DNA of 64,000 nucleotides. It comes from Acidimicrobiaceae bacterium (lineage in GTDB: Bacteria > Actinomycetota > Acidimicrobiia > Acidimicrobiales > Aldehydirespiratoraceae). Positions 1 through 9,412 of this stretch are shown piece after piece. The number at the start of each line of letters is the position of its first letter. Within the stretch, counting starts at the first letter, position 1. The stretch covers positions 1 to 64,000 of the forward strand of contig JAPOYA010000007.1 of NCBI GenBank assembly GCA_026706815.1, given 5' to 3'. The translations under genes were made by a program, and so were the position numbers. The notes beneath the pieces were generated by a model. The model saw only the letters and a list, made by a program, of their open reading frames with translations. It did no database searches and was not told the DNA's origin.

Positions 1-51
1 GGCCGGCAGCTCATAGCGAATGTCGTCGAGGGTCTGCGGGGGCGGATCCAC
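1..51 (-). CDS. queA: tRNA preQ1(34) S-adenosylmethionine ribosyltransferase-isomerase, N-terminal fragment
   Basis: Only the first 17 codons lie in the window; the gene runs off the left edge. The GTG at 51 starts a peptide ending in DDIRYELPA, which matches the QueA N-terminal pattern (…DFDYELP…). A ribosome-binding site (AGAGGTGG) sits about 10 bases upstream. QueA transfers the ribosyl moiety of SAM to preQ1 in tRNA during queuosine synthesis. It lies directly downstream of ruvB on the same strand, and ruvB-queA is a common bacterial pairing. The call rests on a very short stretch plus this context. Confidence 0.6.
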   Translation of the reverse strand, partial: MDPPPQTLDDIRYELPA

Positions 52-82
52 TAGGTCGCACCACCTCTGATCCGCGCCACCC

Positions 83-1174
83 CTAATCCAGGGCGTCTGG
101 TTCAGCGGCGTCGAACAGAGCCGGCGCAGTCGGCGTCGCCGGGTTCGGAACAGCCATGTCCAGATGTTCGAAGGCGGCTGGTGTTCCAACTCGGCCTCGG
201 GGTGTGCGCATCAACAGACCCTGTTGGATGAGATAGGGCTCATAGACGTCCTCGACGGTCTCGGCAGGCTCGCTCACCGCGATGGCAAGCGTGGACAAGC
301 CGACCGGTCCGCCTCCGAAACGCCTGCACAGGGCGTCGAGCACCGCTCGGCTGGCTTTGTCGAGACCGAGTTCGTCGACGCCGAAGAACTGCAAACCGGC
401 TGCTGCGACGCCTGCGTCGATGCGACCGTCGCGTTCAACCTCTGAGTAGTCGCGTACTTGGCGCAGCAACCGGTTGGCAATGCGAGGTGTTCCTCTGGCG
501 CGGCGGGCGATTTCCCATGCACCTGTCTCGGTGATGCCGACACCGAAAATCCCTGCGGTCCGCAGGACAATGGCCGCCAGAGCGTCCACATCGTAGAAAT
601 CCAGGCGGGCGACGAGTCCGAAGCGGTCCCGAAGCGGCCCGGTGATCAGACCCGTTCGGGTTGTGGCGCCCACGAGCGTGAAGCAGGCCAGGTCAAGGGG
701 AATCGAACGGGCTGCAGGACCCTTGCCGAGGACAATGTCGATTTTGAAGTCCTCCATCGCCGGATAGAGGACTTCCTCGACGGGGCGAGGCAGGCGATGG
801 ATCTCGTCGATGAACAGGACGTCTCCATCTTCGAGCTTCGACAGAATCGAGGCGAGGTCGCCGGCCCGCTCCAGCGCCGGGCCCGAGGTGACCGACAGGT
901 GTGACCCCATCTCGGCGGCAATTATGTACGCCAGGGTCGTCTTGCCAAGTCCAGGCGGCCCCGCGAACAGCAGATGGTCGACTGCGTCACGGCGTTTCGA
1001 CGCAGCACCGAGAATCACTCGAAGATGGCTCTTGAGCTCGGTTTGGCCGACGAACTCTGCCAGGGTCCGCGGCCGAAGCCCATGGTCAGCAAGAAGTGCG
1101 GCGTCTGTGGCAGTCTCGTCGGGCGTGAGCAGGTCCTCATCGGACTGGGCGTCGTCGAGCAGCTCCTCGCGCAT
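83..1174 (-). CDS. ruvB: Holliday junction branch migration ATPase RuvB
   Basis: RuvB is the hexameric AAA+ motor that drives Holliday junction branch migration with RuvA. The 363-residue product has Walker [10 protein letters not shown] at residues 72-80, Walker B FIDEIH at 121-126, a sensor-1 region GATTRTG, and the C-terminal winged-helix region with the GPVGLSTLA segment. Length is normal for the family (about 340-360). It follows ruvA by 3 bases and ruvC-ruvA overlap, so the three form one leftward operon, the usual order in Actinobacteria. The N-terminal 35 residues are acidic and poorly conserved, which is normal. Confidence 0.97.
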   Translation of the reverse strand: MREELLDDAQSDEDLLTPDETATDAALLADHGLRPRTLAEFVGQTELKSHLRVILGAASKRRDAVDHLLFAGPPGLGKTTLAYIIAAEMGSHLSVTSGPALERAGDLASILSKLEDGDVLFIDEIHRLPRPVEEVLYPAMEDFKIDIVLGKGPAARSIPLDLACFTLVGATTRTGLITGPLRDRFGLVARLDFYDVDALAAIVLRTAGIFGVGITETGAWEIARRARGTPRIANRLLRQVRDYSEVERDGRIDAGVAAAGLQFFGVDELGLDKASRAVLDALCRRFGGGPVGLSTLAIAVSEPAETVEDVYEPYLIQQGLLMRTPRGRVGTPAAFEHLDMAVPNPATPTAPALFDAAEPDALD

Positions 1175-1177
1175 TGC

Positions 1178-1786
1178 TCAAACTCCCGACGCCAGGCGCC
1201 TCAGAGCGTCTCTCAACAGCTCGCTCGTGTCGCCGTCTGCAGGCATTTCCACGAGTACGGCGTGGATCTCTTCAGGGCCGTAGCCGAGGCTCTCGAGCGC
1301 TGCTCGAACATCGTTCTGGGTCCCGCGCTGCGCGGAGGCTTCCGCTGGTTCGCCGGGCACCCCGACCGAGTCGGCGGCGGGGACGCCGAGCTTGCTCTTG
1401 AGTTCCATGACCAAGCGGGCGGCTGTCTTGCGCCCCACTCCGGGCACCAGGCAAAGGGCAGCCAAATCGTCGTGGGCCACCGCTGTGCGCAGGGCAGTCG
1501 GCCCGTGTACCGACATGATGGCGAGTCCTAGGGCTGGACCAACTCCGTGAGCGCTGATCAGCGATTCAAAGACGCGCCGCTCGTCGATGGTCGAGAAACC
1601 GTAGAGAGTGTCGCTGTCCTCGCGCACCGCGTGGTGCGTGTGCACAAAGACCTCCCCGCCCACAGCACCCAAAGACGCCGAGACCGAGGGAGTCACTTGA
1701 ACGCGGTAACCGAGGCCGCCGACTTCAATCAACATCTCTGCTTCCGAGGTGCGTTCGAGCAACTGTCCCCGCAGCGATCCGATCAT
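1178..1786 (-). CDS. ruvA: Holliday junction binding protein RuvA
   Basis: RuvA tetramers bind four-way junctions and load RuvB. The 202-residue product starts with the OB-fold segment (MIGSLRGQLLER), has a central helix-hairpin-helix (VPGVGRKTAARLV), and ends with the three-helix RuvB-contacting domain (ALESLGYGPEEI). A proline/alanine-rich linker separates the last two. Its start overlaps the ruvC stop by 4 bases, which indicates translational coupling. Confidence 0.97.
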   Translation of the reverse strand: MIGSLRGQLLERTSEAEMLIEVGGLGYRVQVTPSVSASLGAVGGEVFVHTHHAVREDSDTLYGFSTIDERRVFESLISAHGVGPALGLAIMSVHGPTALRTAVAHDDLAALCLVPGVGRKTAARLVMELKSKLGVPAADSVGVPGEPAEASAQRGTQNDVRAALESLGYGPEEIHAVLVEMPADGDTSELLRDALRRLASGV

Positions 1787-2277
1787 CGCAGCGCTCCAGC
1801 GGCGCGACCCGCGGGAATATGGGCGACATGACAGAGCGCCACCGCCACGGCATCGGCGACGTCTGCGGGCTCCAGACGTTTCTGCAAACCCAACAAGGTC
1901 TGCACCATCCGGCCGACCTCATCCTTGCCGGCGCCTCCCCAACCAGCCACAGCCAGCTTGACCTCATTGGGCGAGTACTCGACCACCGCGCACCCTGCTG
2001 AAACCGCTTCGACCATGATGATGCCGCTGACCATACCCACCGACATGGCTGTAGTGGCGTTCTGCTGGAACAAGACCCGTTCAATCGCCACCACCTGGGG
2101 TTTGAGCTCGCCGACCAATGCCCGGGCCTCTCGTTGAATCTCCGCCAACCGCAAGGGACGCTCGAGACTCGGGTCTGTGCGGATCACGCCCGCCGCGACT
2201 GCTCGGGGCTTGCGACCGTGTTCGACACAACCGTAGCCACAGCGCGACAAACCAGGATCGATTCCTAGTACGAACAT
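1783..2277 (-). CDS. ruvC: Crossover junction endodeoxyribonuclease RuvC
   Basis: RuvC resolves Holliday junctions by paired nicking. The 164-residue product begins MFVLGIDPGLSRCGYG, where the first catalytic Asp lies in GIDPG; further acidic residues (IERVLF, and the AADVADAVAVA-type region near the C terminus) fit the RNase H-like active site. The reading frame stays open 16 codons further upstream, but the internal ATG at 2277 gives the canonical N terminus and has TAGGG upstream. The 3' end overlaps ruvA. Confidence 0.96.
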   Translation of the reverse strand: MFVLGIDPGLSRCGYGCVEHGRKPRAVAAGVIRTDPSLERPLRLAEIQREARALVGELKPQVVAIERVLFQQNATTAMSVGMVSGIIMVEAVSAGCAVVEYSPNEVKLAVAGWGGAGKDEVGRMVQTLLGLQKRLEPADVADAVAVALCHVAHIPAGRAAGALR

Positions 2278-2357
2278 ACGTACGACCCTAGTCGCCGGCG
2301 CCGGCTCAAGCGCGGCATAGGCCAACAGCTGTGCACCAGCGAGACGGCCTAGAAGAC

Positions 2358-3110
2358 TCAGCCTGCCCGGACCGACTCCACGAGGTCCGCCGCAGCCTCT
2401 GAATTGTCCTGGACGTCCTGAACGTCATCGAGGTCGTCGAGCACATCGATCAGGTTCAGCAACTTCTTCAGGTCGGTGACATCGGTCATCTCAACCGTGG
2501 ATGTCGGCAACATCGTGAGATCCGCGAACTCAACGGAGACTCCGGCTTCGTCGAGCGCATCGCGCACCTCGTTGAGATCACCCGGCGCGGTGACGATCCG
2601 CCACATCTCCCCGACGTCTTCGATGTCTTCAGCTCCGGCGTCGACAGTGAGCATCATCAGATCCTCTTCGTCGACCGAAGTCGGTACCAGCACCACACCC
2701 TTGCGTTCGAATTGCCAAGACACCGCGCCCGGCTCGGCCAACGAACCACCGTGCTTGCTCAGCGTGGACCGGACTTCGCTGGACGTGCGATTGCGGTTGT
2801 CGGTCAAGCATTCGATCAGCAGCGCGATTCCCCCGGGGGCATAGCCCTCATAGGTGATCTGCTCATAGGCGACGCCTTCAAGCTCGCCGGTTCCACGCTT
2901 GACTGCCCGCTCGATCGTGTCAAGGGGCACTGAGTTGTCGCGTGCCTTCTGGTACATCGTCCGCAGGGTCGGGTTGGCATCCAGGTCGCCTCCGCCGGAG
3001 CGCGCGGCAACCTCTACCTGTTTGATCAACTTGGCGAACAGCTTCCCCCGCTTGGCGTCCGCGGCGCCCTTGCGGTGCTTGATCGTTGCCCACTTGGAAT
3101 GACCGCTCAT
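2358..3110 (-). CDS. YebC/TACO1 family protein
   Basis: This family member (250 residues) begins MSGHSKWATIKHRKGAADAKRGK, the hallmark YebC/PmpR/TACO1 N terminus. The family has been described as transcriptional regulators and, more recently, as ribosome-associated factors easing translation of difficult peptides; which applies here cannot be read from sequence. The body contains the GYAPGGIALLIECLTDN segment typical of the family. It lies 9 bases downstream of pdxT and upstream of ruvC, the usual actinobacterial position. Confidence 0.95.
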   Translation of the reverse strand: MSGHSKWATIKHRKGAADAKRGKLFAKLIKQVEVAARSGGGDLDANPTLRTMYQKARDNSVPLDTIERAVKRGTGELEGVAYEQITYEGYAPGGIALLIECLTDNRNRTSSEVRSTLSKHGGSLAEPGAVSWQFERKGVVLVPTSVDEEDLMMLTVDAGAEDIEDVGEMWRIVTAPGDLNEVRDALDEAGVSVEFADLTMLPTSTVEMTDVTDLKKLLNLIDVLDDLDDVQDVQDNSEAAADLVESVRAG

Positions 3111-3119
3111 GAGAGAAAT

Positions 3120-3698
3120 CTATCCCTTCAGCGACAGCCAACGACGGTGCAGTCGGTCATCGCCGGACAGTTCCGGATGAAAGGCTGCAACCATGACGGG
3201 ACCTTTGCGGCACAAGACCGGGCAGCCGTCGACTTCGGCGAGCGGCTCGATCTCGGGACCGAGCCGGGCAACGACCGGAGATCGAATGAACACCGCATGA
3301 AAGGGCGTGTCCAGCCCAGCGACGTCGACGTCAGTCTCGAAACTGTCGATCTGGCGGCCATACCCGTTGCGCGCCACGGCCATGTCGAGCACTCCCAAGG
3401 CGTGTTGGTCGTCTCGCCCGTCGCAGATCTCAGAAGCCATCAGAATCATGCCCGCGCAAGTTCCGAATATCGGCAGACCCTGCTGTGCGCGATCTCGCAG
3501 GGGTTCGAGCAGCTGCGACCGTTCAAGCAACATCGACATCGTCGTCGACTCGCCACCAGGCACCACCAGCGCGTCAACCGCCTCCAACTGATCGGGTGTG
3601 CGAATCTGCCGGGTCGCACACCCCAAAGACTCAAGGACAACCGTGTGAGCGGCGAAAGCGCCCTGAAGGGCAAGGACTCCAACGGTTGGCGCTACCAA
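3120..3698 (-). CDS. pdxT: Pyridoxal 5'-phosphate synthase glutaminase subunit PdxT
   Basis: PdxT hydrolyses glutamine and channels ammonia to PdxS. The 192-residue class I glutamine amidotransferase shows [10 protein letters not shown] at the N terminus, the oxyanion-loop PGGEST, the nucleophile Cys81 in GTCAGMIL, and the His174-x-Glu176 pair in FHPELSGD. Its start overlaps the pdxS stop by 7 bases, so the two subunits are co-translated. Confidence 0.96.
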   Translation of the reverse strand: MVAPTVGVLALQGAFAAHTVVLESLGCATRQIRTPDQLEAVDALVVPGGESTTMSMLLERSQLLEPLRDRAQQGLPIFGTCAGMILMASEICDGRDDQHALGVLDMAVARNGYGRQIDSFETDVDVAGLDTPFHAVFIRSPVVARLGPEIEPLAEVDGCPVLCRKGPVMVAAFHPELSGDDRLHRRWLSLKG

Positions 3699-4594
3699 CC
3701 CCGTTCAGCCAACTTCATGTCGAGCTTTGAGATTTCTTGGCCGACCATGGCATCGCCGAGGCCGGTAGACGCCTTGACCAAGATTGCCGGATCCTGATAG
3801 TGGGTGGCGGCCTCCACGATTGCTGACGCCATTTTCGCGGGGCTGCTGCTTTTGAAAATCCCGGACCCGACAAAGACGGCCTGAGCCCCGAGTTGCATCA
3901 TCAGCGATGCATCGGCCGGGGTGGCGATGCCGCCGGCGCAGAACATCGGCACGGGGAGCTGCCCGGTTTCGGCAATCTCTTGAACAAGCGGGAGCGGGGC
4001 TTGGAGTTGTTTCGCCCAGTCGAACAGCTCTGCGGAGTCTGCCTGGGTGATTTTGCCGATGTCGCCGACGATCGAGCGGAGGTGACGCACGGCCTCCACC
4101 ACATTGCCGGTCCCCGCCTCGCCCTTCGAGCGGATCATGGCGGCCCCTTCGCTGATGCGCCGCAACGCCTCGCCCAGGTTTGTGGCGCCACAGACGAACG
4201 GAACCGCGAAGGCCCACTTGTCGATGTGGTGAGCTTCGTCGGCCGGCGTCAGCACCTCTGACTCGTCGATGTAGTCGACGCCGATGGCCTCAAGCATCTG
4301 AGCTTCGGCAAAATGGCCGATGCGGGCTTTGGCCATGACCGGAATCGAGACCGCCGCCTGAATGCCCTGGATCATCTCCGGGTCGGACATCCGAGAAACT
4401 CCACCGTCTCTGCGGATATCGGAGGGCACGCGCTCAAGGGCCATCACCGCGACCGCACCAGCGTCCTCTGCAATCTTTGCGTGATCCGGGTTTACGACAT
4501 CCATGATGACGCCGCCCTTGAGCATCTCAGCCAAGCCCCGCTTCACGAGAGTTGTGCCAGTCTCGCGTTTGTTGTTCTGTCCCATGCTGACCAT
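3692..4594 (-). CDS. pdxS: Pyridoxal 5'-phosphate synthase lyase subunit PdxS
   Basis: PdxS condenses ribose 5-phosphate, glyceraldehyde 3-phosphate and ammonia into PLP in the DXP-independent pathway. The 300-residue TIM-barrel protein has [29 protein letters not shown], and the Schiff-base lysine Lys89 in [10 protein letters not shown]. Two in-frame ATGs (4594 and 4585) are possible starts; the second gives [10 protein letters not shown]. TrpB2 and other PLP enzymes elsewhere in the window are potential users of the product. Confidence 0.96.
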   Translation of the reverse strand: MVSMGQNNKRETGTTLVKRGLAEMLKGGVIMDVVNPDHAKIAEDAGAVAVMALERVPSDIRRDGGVSRMSDPEMIQGIQAAVSIPVMAKARIGHFAEAQMLEAIGVDYIDESEVLTPADEAHHIDKWAFAVPFVCGATNLGEALRRISEGAAMIRSKGEAGTGNVVEAVRHLRSIVGDIGKITQADSAELFDWAKQLQAPLPLVQEIAETGQLPVPMFCAGGIATPADASLMMQLGAQAVFVGSGIFKSSSPAKMASAIVEAATHYQDPAILVKASTGLGDAMVGQEISKLDMKLAERGW

Positions 4595-4678
4595 CCTATG
4601 ACCCTCGTGTCTTTACGACGCAGAAGATTGCGCTGCTTTTGCTCATGTTCGCTTGCGCTGCACCTCCCGCTCGGGCCG

Positions 4679-5863
4679 CTAGGCGCGGGCGGCGCGGGCT
4701 GTGTTGAGGCGCGCTGCGGCCTCGGCGGGGTCGAATGTGGCGATGTGGGCGGCGGGGAAGCGAGAACCATCAGCCGCGGCGAGGATGAGCCATGTTGAAC
4801 CGGCCTGCAAACTGATGGCCTCTCCGCTGTGGTCAGTCAAGTTCCACACCGGGGCTTGTTGAGACCGAGTCCAAGTGCCGTCAACGACCTGGCCGCGTGT
4901 GAACACCTGCACCGGACCGCTGTCGAACGACCGGGCTTCAGGCGATGCGGGGTCGGCTGGGGAGATTTCGTAGACGACGTGCAGAACCACCACATTCGCG
5001 GGAGCGATCTCCACCTCTTCGTCGCCTCTCAGCACGGTGTGAAGACTTCCGTCCTGCACTCGCACCCAGCCGCCCGCTGCCGGATCCCACAGGTGGGTGG
5101 CCTGCCGTCCGAAACTGGCTTGGTAGGTGATCTCCACTCCCCCGATTTCAGACCCCATGCCCTCGGGGAGTTCGCCGTAGCTCAACACCGCACTGGGCAC
5201 GCCCGAACCGCTGTAATCGATCATCTCCATGTCCACCCACAGGTTGTACGGGGCGCTGCGCGAACCGAGCCTGAAATACGGATCCAGGCGGCGCAACGCT
5301 CCCGCGTCCACAAACACTCCCCTGTCGGCCGCCTCGCGCAGTTCGGCAAGGGTCGGGGTGTTCGCACCGGAGAACACGAATGCGGGGGTTCCGAGGCCCG
5401 CCAGCAACTCGACGTCGGTGGTGCGGGCCGACCGAACCGGTCCAACCTGAGGAGGCGCCTGTGTTTGGAAGACCGCGGCGAAACGCGTCTTGAGACCCTC
5501 GACCAGCTCTTCATAGACGATGTCGGCCTCAGCCAATCCCGCCTGAGGCCGCGACTGATCGTTGTTGTTGCCGATCTTCACAACGAATGCAGAGGCGGTG
5601 GAGGCAGCTTCACTTTCAGCCGGAAGGCCGGTGAAGGGAGCGACCGGCCCCGCCTGAACAGTGGTAGTGGTGACGACAGCCTCTGCGATCGTCGTGGTGG
5701 AGGCCGTGATGGAATCCGTGGTGGAAGCCGTGGTGGTCTGAGCATCAACCGTCGGCTCGGCTTCAAGCGGAGCTACCTCAACCCCATTTCCATTCCCGAG
5801 GCAAGCACCTGCAACCAGCGCGAACAGCACGGCCGGCGCCGACAACCCGAGTCTCGGGCGCAT
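4679..5863 (-). CDS. DUF3048 domain lipoprotein (YerB-like)
   Basis: A 394-residue secreted protein with an N-terminal lipobox (VAGAC) and a Ser/Thr-rich linker to about residue 75. It is followed by the DUF3048 core: PFTGLP, then VKIGNNNDQSRPQAGL, DIVYEELVEG, and QVGPVRSARTTD. This matches the YerB family of surface lipoproteins, whose biochemical role is not established. The start is ATG at 5863, within a TGATG overlap with the upstream gene; a GTG one codon earlier is also possible. The intergenic stretch 4595-4678 shows nothing recognisable. Confidence 0.85.
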   Translation of the reverse strand: MRPRLGLSAPAVLFALVAGACLGNGNGVEVAPLEAEPTVDAQTTTASTTDSITASTTTIAEAVVTTTTVQAGPVAPFTGLPAESEAASTASAFVVKIGNNNDQSRPQAGLAEADIVYEELVEGLKTRFAAVFQTQAPPQVGPVRSARTTDVELLAGLGTPAFVFSGANTPTLAELREAADRGVFVDAGALRRLDPYFRLGSRSAPYNLWVDMEMIDYSGSGVPSAVLSYGELPEGMGSEIGGVEITYQASFGRQATHLWDPAAGGWVRVQDGSLHTVLRGDEEVEIAPANVVVLHVVYEISPADPASPEARSFDSGPVQVFTRGQVVDGTWTRSQQAPVWNLTDHSGEAISLQAGSTWLILAAADGSRFPAAHIATFDPAEAAARLNTARAARA

Positions 5864-6591
5864 CACAACTCTCTCAGTGCATCAATGCGATCCTGCAGCG
5901 GCGGCTGCACTCCTGTAGTGCCGTCCAGTGGTCCAATCATCCACAGATGCCGTGTTGAGCTAGTGCCCGAGACGCCACTGCCGAGTGCCGCCTTCTCAAA
6001 AGCTCCGGCCAGTGCCGGTGGATATCTGGTCATCAGCACGCCTTGCACATCGGCGAGCGCCAGACGCTGACTGTCCAGTTGAACTCGGCGCACCAGCTTC
6101 GCCAACGGACCGAGCAGCGGGCCGACGGATGCCAAGGTCGTCGCGGCATGGACACCGGCCTCTGACTGGGCCAACTGGCGCGCAACCACCGCTTCGAGTT
6201 CCAGTCGATCCAATTCGCGCAGCGCGCCTGTCGTGACCACCAATTGCGTTTCACTGCCCCGACCGACCACAGCTGAGTCGAGCGCTTGAGAATCGACCAG
6301 ATGCAGGCTCGGCTCTGCGATTCCGTGACTTGCGCACATGCTTGCCACAAGGCTCTCAAGGCGGGGCTCCGTCCCCGCTTCAATCCGCTGGGCGCCCATT
6401 GTCGAAAGGGCCGCGCTCAACGCGCGTCGATCCAACAGGATCACCACCCCGACCGCGGTCGCCAAGCCTGCTGCCGCACCGACGACAACCCCCGGGTCGA
6501 AAAGCTCCAACAACGAAAAACCCACGGCAACGATCAGACCGGCGACAACTGCCGGGATCAAAAAAACCAATCGGGGTGCCGTATCGGGCAT
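5863..6591 (-). CDS. M48/HtpX-like membrane protein lacking the zinc site
   Basis: A 242-residue protein with two N-terminal membrane segments (about residues 7-27 and 34-52). Its cytoplasmic domain is laid out like an M48 (HtpX-type) protease: LHLVDSQALDS…GRGSETQLVVTTGALRELDRLELEAVVARQLAQ…, ending QPPLQDRIDALREL. At the place of the family's HExxH motif (usually HELAH) it has RQLAQ, and the C-terminal HPP motif is QPP, so no zinc ligands remain. The start ATG 6591 has GGAGAG 6 bases upstream. It is probably a pseudoprotease with a scaffold or regulatory role; it is co-transcribed with the DUF3048 lipoprotein gene. Confidence 0.72.
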   Translation of the reverse strand: MPDTAPRLVFLIPAVVAGLIVAVGFSLLELFDPGVVVGAAAGLATAVGVVILLDRRALSAALSTMGAQRIEAGTEPRLESLVASMCASHGIAEPSLHLVDSQALDSAVVGRGSETQLVVTTGALRELDRLELEAVVARQLAQSEAGVHAATTLASVGPLLGPLAKLVRRVQLDSQRLALADVQGVLMTRYPPALAGAFEKAALGSGVSGTSSTRHLWMIGPLDGTTGVQPPLQDRIDALREL

Positions 6592-6692
6592 AGGTGCTCT
6601 CCGCAAGATCCATCAGTCCGCGCTAATGCGGGCCGCGAGCCGGTTCGTCGTGTGCCTCAGAATACCGGCGCTGACCCCCACTCAGCGCGGTC

Positions 6693-7763
6693 TTACCGCA
6701 GCAGCGCCGCGTAACGCTCGAGGTAGAGATCAGCCAACCGGGCCATGGAGAACTCATCGGCTCTTTCATTGGCCGAGGCAACAAGTTCAGCCGCCCTGTC
6801 CTTGTCTCGCAGCAGCTCACCGATGACGCCCGCCAGCGCCTTGTGGTCACCGGCGGGGAACAACACCGCATCTCGCCCATTCCTGGCCGCGTTGGCGTAG
6901 CCACCGAGATCGGAGGCGACGACCGGCGTGCCCGCCGCCATGCCCTCAAGCAGCACCAGCCCGAAAGACTCGCCGAACAAGGAGGGCGCGCAGAAGACGT
7001 CGGCGCCGCGGAGTCGGGCAATCTTCTCGGTCTCGTCAATCGGCCCCAGCCACTCCAGCCTCAGGTCGGCACCGTACTGCGTCTTGAGTTTCTGCGTTTC
7101 GGGGCCGCTGCCGGCGATCCAGACGCGGGTATCAGACGGAAGCAGCTTCACGGCCTCAAGCAGAACCTGCAGTCCCTTGCGTTGTTCGTGCCGACCGATG
7201 AACAGAACGGTCGGGCGATCGGTGGCGTGGGCCGGACTCTTGCGATAGCGGCTGACCTCGACCCCGTTGAACAGAATGTGGTATTCACCACCGAGGTGTT
7301 CCACCGCGAGCTTGCGAGCGTCTTCGGAGACCACCACACGGTCGTCTAGCCGACGAGCCAGGTAGCGCACCGCCTTGGGCATCAGCTCATACGACAGTGA
7401 TCGGCCCGCGGCATGGAACGTGCCGACCAACGGCGCTGGGCGGGTCAGCAACGCGGTCATCGTCGGTCCCGGAGCGAGCGGTTCGTGCAAGTGGATGACG
7501 TCGAAGGCTTCATCGCGCATCGCCCGGATGACCCGGAGTTGAGCCGAGGGGTCTGGTGCGACGGGGGCGATCGACCCGTTCGCCGAAGCCGGCAAGCTAA
7601 GGCCCAGGGGCGTAACGCCGGCGTCCGGTGGCGGCCCATCGCAAGGAGCCAACACCCGCACCGCGTGACCGCGACGGCGCAGCGCCCGGGCCAGCGCCAA
7701 TACTTGCGACTGGACCCCACCGGGCATGGTCAAGCTGTAGGGGCAGATCAATCCGATGCGCAT
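6693..7763 (-). CDS. pimA: GDP-mannose-dependent phosphatidylinositol alpha-mannosyltransferase PimA
   Basis: PimA adds the first mannose to phosphatidylinositol on the inner membrane leaflet, starting PIM synthesis. The 356-residue GT4 (GT-B fold) protein begins MRIGLICPYSLTMPGGVQ, with the GGVQ acceptor loop. It contains GTFHAAG, FIGRHEQRKGLQVLLEA and the donor-site motif PSLFGESFGLVLLEGMAAGTP (the E-x7-E region). It overlaps the acyltransferase gene patA by one base (TGATG). The gene order pgsA-patA-pimA is that of mycobacteria. Confidence 0.93.
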   Translation of the reverse strand: MRIGLICPYSLTMPGGVQSQVLALARALRRRGHAVRVLAPCDGPPPDAGVTPLGLSLPASANGSIAPVAPDPSAQLRVIRAMRDEAFDVIHLHEPLAPGPTMTALLTRPAPLVGTFHAAGRSLSYELMPKAVRYLARRLDDRVVVSEDARKLAVEHLGGEYHILFNGVEVSRYRKSPAHATDRPTVLFIGRHEQRKGLQVLLEAVKLLPSDTRVWIAGSGPETQKLKTQYGADLRLEWLGPIDETEKIARLRGADVFCAPSLFGESFGLVLLEGMAAGTPVVASDLGGYANAARNGRDAVLFPAGDHKALAGVIGELLRDKDRAAELVASANERADEFSMARLADLYLERYAALLR

Positions 7764-8671
7764 CAGAGTTCCCGCAGGTGCTCGGGCCGTGGCAGGCCGA
7801 GCAGGTCGTAGTCACTGGGCCAGTTGGGCGACAGCATGTGCCATTGCTCGGGCGCCTGCGATATCAGATATTCGAAATCTCTCGCCAAGTCCCGGGTTAC
7901 ACGGGCGACGTCCAAGCGAAGCTTGCCGCGTCGGGTAGTGTCGAGGGGCGGCGTGGAAATGGCATGGCGGGTGTTGTCGCGCCAATACACAGCCGAGGGA
8001 ATGAGCGGCGACCCGGTTCTGAGAGCCAAGGTTGCGGGTCCGGCGGGCAGAGTGGTCTTCTCACCGAAGAACTGAACCGGGACGCCATTGCCCTGAATGT
8101 CCCGGTCCGCCAACAGGCACAGCACTTGACCCTGTTTCAGAGCTTGGATGCTCGTCTTCGCGGCGTCGGGTCCGAGGGGCACGATATTCATGCCCAACGA
8201 CTCGCGGAACCCGACGAACCACTCGAACAATTCAGGCGGTTCCAGCGGTTCAACCACCGCGGTGACCTTGAATTCAGGTACCAGGGCCAGCCACCATGCC
8301 GCCCACTCCCAGGTTCCGAGGTGGGGCAGAGCCAAAATCGGCCCCTGACCGCGTTCGACCGCCGCGGCTATCTCACCGAACCCCTCAAAGCCGAATCCCC
8401 GATCGATTTCGGCGACCGGCACACTGGGCAGACGGAAACTCTCGGCGTAGTAGCGGGTATACCACTCGAAGGTCCTGGCGACGCGGCGACGCGTCTCTGA
8501 AGAGGACATGGGGCGCCCGAGCGCGCGCTCGAGATTGCGAGCCGCGACCAGCCGCTTCTGTCCCGTGTTCGCCGAAGCCGCCCCCACGGCACGCGCCACC
8601 GCGTTCTGGGCGACAACCGGAACATGACGGGCCAACAGAGACCCCGCCCGATAGGCGGAGACCGATGCCAC
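7763..8671 (-). CDS. patA: Phosphatidylinositol mannoside acyltransferase (PatA / LpxL-like)
   Basis: This is a 302-residue LPLAT/HtrB-superfamily acyltransferase. It has the HxxxxE/D motif in LPHLGTWEWAAWW, the LADRDIQGNGVPVQFFGE segment and LPAGPATLALRTGSPLIP. In mycobacteria the homologue acylates the mannose of PIM1/PIM2. The frame is open further upstream over pgsA, but the GTG at 8671, 2 bases after the pgsA stop with GAAGG upstream, gives the family's usual length. It is coupled to pimA downstream. Confidence 0.9.
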   Translation of the reverse strand: MASVSAYRAGSLLARHVPVVAQNAVARAVGAASANTGQKRLVAARNLERALGRPMSSSETRRRVARTFEWYTRYYAESFRLPSVPVAEIDRGFGFEGFGEIAAAVERGQGPILALPHLGTWEWAAWWLALVPEFKVTAVVEPLEPPELFEWFVGFRESLGMNIVPLGPDAAKTSIQALKQGQVLCLLADRDIQGNGVPVQFFGEKTTLPAGPATLALRTGSPLIPSAVYWRDNTRHAISTPPLDTTRRGKLRLDVARVTRDLARDFEYLISQAPEQWHMLSPNWPSDYDLLGLPRPEHLREL

Positions 8672-8673
8672 GG

Positions 8674-9369
8674 TCAGCCTTCGCGCAGTGTCCGACGCTC
8701 GCGCATTCGCTGAGCCCAAGCCGACTCGTTGCGCCTGCGCGAGCCTTGGCGCGGCCGGCGCCGAGGCCGACGGGCCGGGAGGGGCCTGTCCACCGACGCC
8801 TGACGCCATACTTTGACGAAGCGCTGCAGCGCGGTGACCCCCGTGAGGGCGAGCATGATCCATAGGATCGGTATGAGCACCTCAGGGAACAGCAGGGCCA
8901 AAGCAAGCATGATGACGCGCTCGGCCCGTTCCATGATCCCGCCTTTGGCCTCATAACCGAGCGACTCGGCTTTGGCCCGCTGGTACGAGACGAACATCGC
9001 CGAACCCATGACGGCGACCGGCAACATCATGATTCGACCCGGTTCAGTGCTGGCCAGATGCCAGGCGACTCCACCGAACAAGAGGGCATCCGTCAGCCGG
9101 TCGGAGACAGAATCGAAATATGCGCCCCTGTCGGAGCCGGAGTCAGCAGCACGCGCGACTGCTCCGTCGAGAGCGTCTGAGACGCCTGTTACAAGCAGGA
9201 AGAGCAAGCCGACTCGGAGATAGCCGGCGCCGATCGTCACTGCTGCGACAGTCGCCATGACGATTCCGACGATTGTTATGGCGTCAGGGGTGACGCCCGT
9301 GCGGCGCAGGCTGTGGCCAATAGGGGTAAGGCTGCGGTCGACTGCCGTGCGCCAGTTTCCATCGAACAT
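8674..9369 (-). CDS. pgsA: CDP-alcohol phosphatidyltransferase, phosphatidylinositol(-phosphate) synthase type
   Basis: This 231-residue, multi-pass membrane enzyme has an intact CDP-alcohol phosphotransferase signature DG-x2-AR-x8-G-x3-D-x3-D in DGAVARAADSGSDRGAYFD. Its position directly ahead of patA-pimA argues that it condenses CDP-diacylglycerol with inositol phosphate to make the PI(P) precursor of PIMs rather than phosphatidylglycerol phosphate. The C-terminal tail is arginine-rich (ARRPRRRPRQGSRRR) and cytoplasmic. A product assay would be decisive for substrate. Confidence 0.9.
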   Translation of the reverse strand: MFDGNWRTAVDRSLTPIGHSLRRTGVTPDAITIVGIVMATVAAVTIGAGYLRVGLLFLLVTGVSDALDGAVARAADSGSDRGAYFDSVSDRLTDALLFGGVAWHLASTEPGRIMMLPVAVMGSAMFVSYQRAKAESLGYEAKGGIMERAERVIMLALALLFPEVLIPILWIMLALTGVTALQRFVKVWRQASVDRPLPARRPRRRPRQGSRRRNESAWAQRMRERRTLREG

Positions 9370-9412
9370 GAAACGCTCCTCGAGGGGACGATTTCACGAT
9401 AGCAGCACCATC

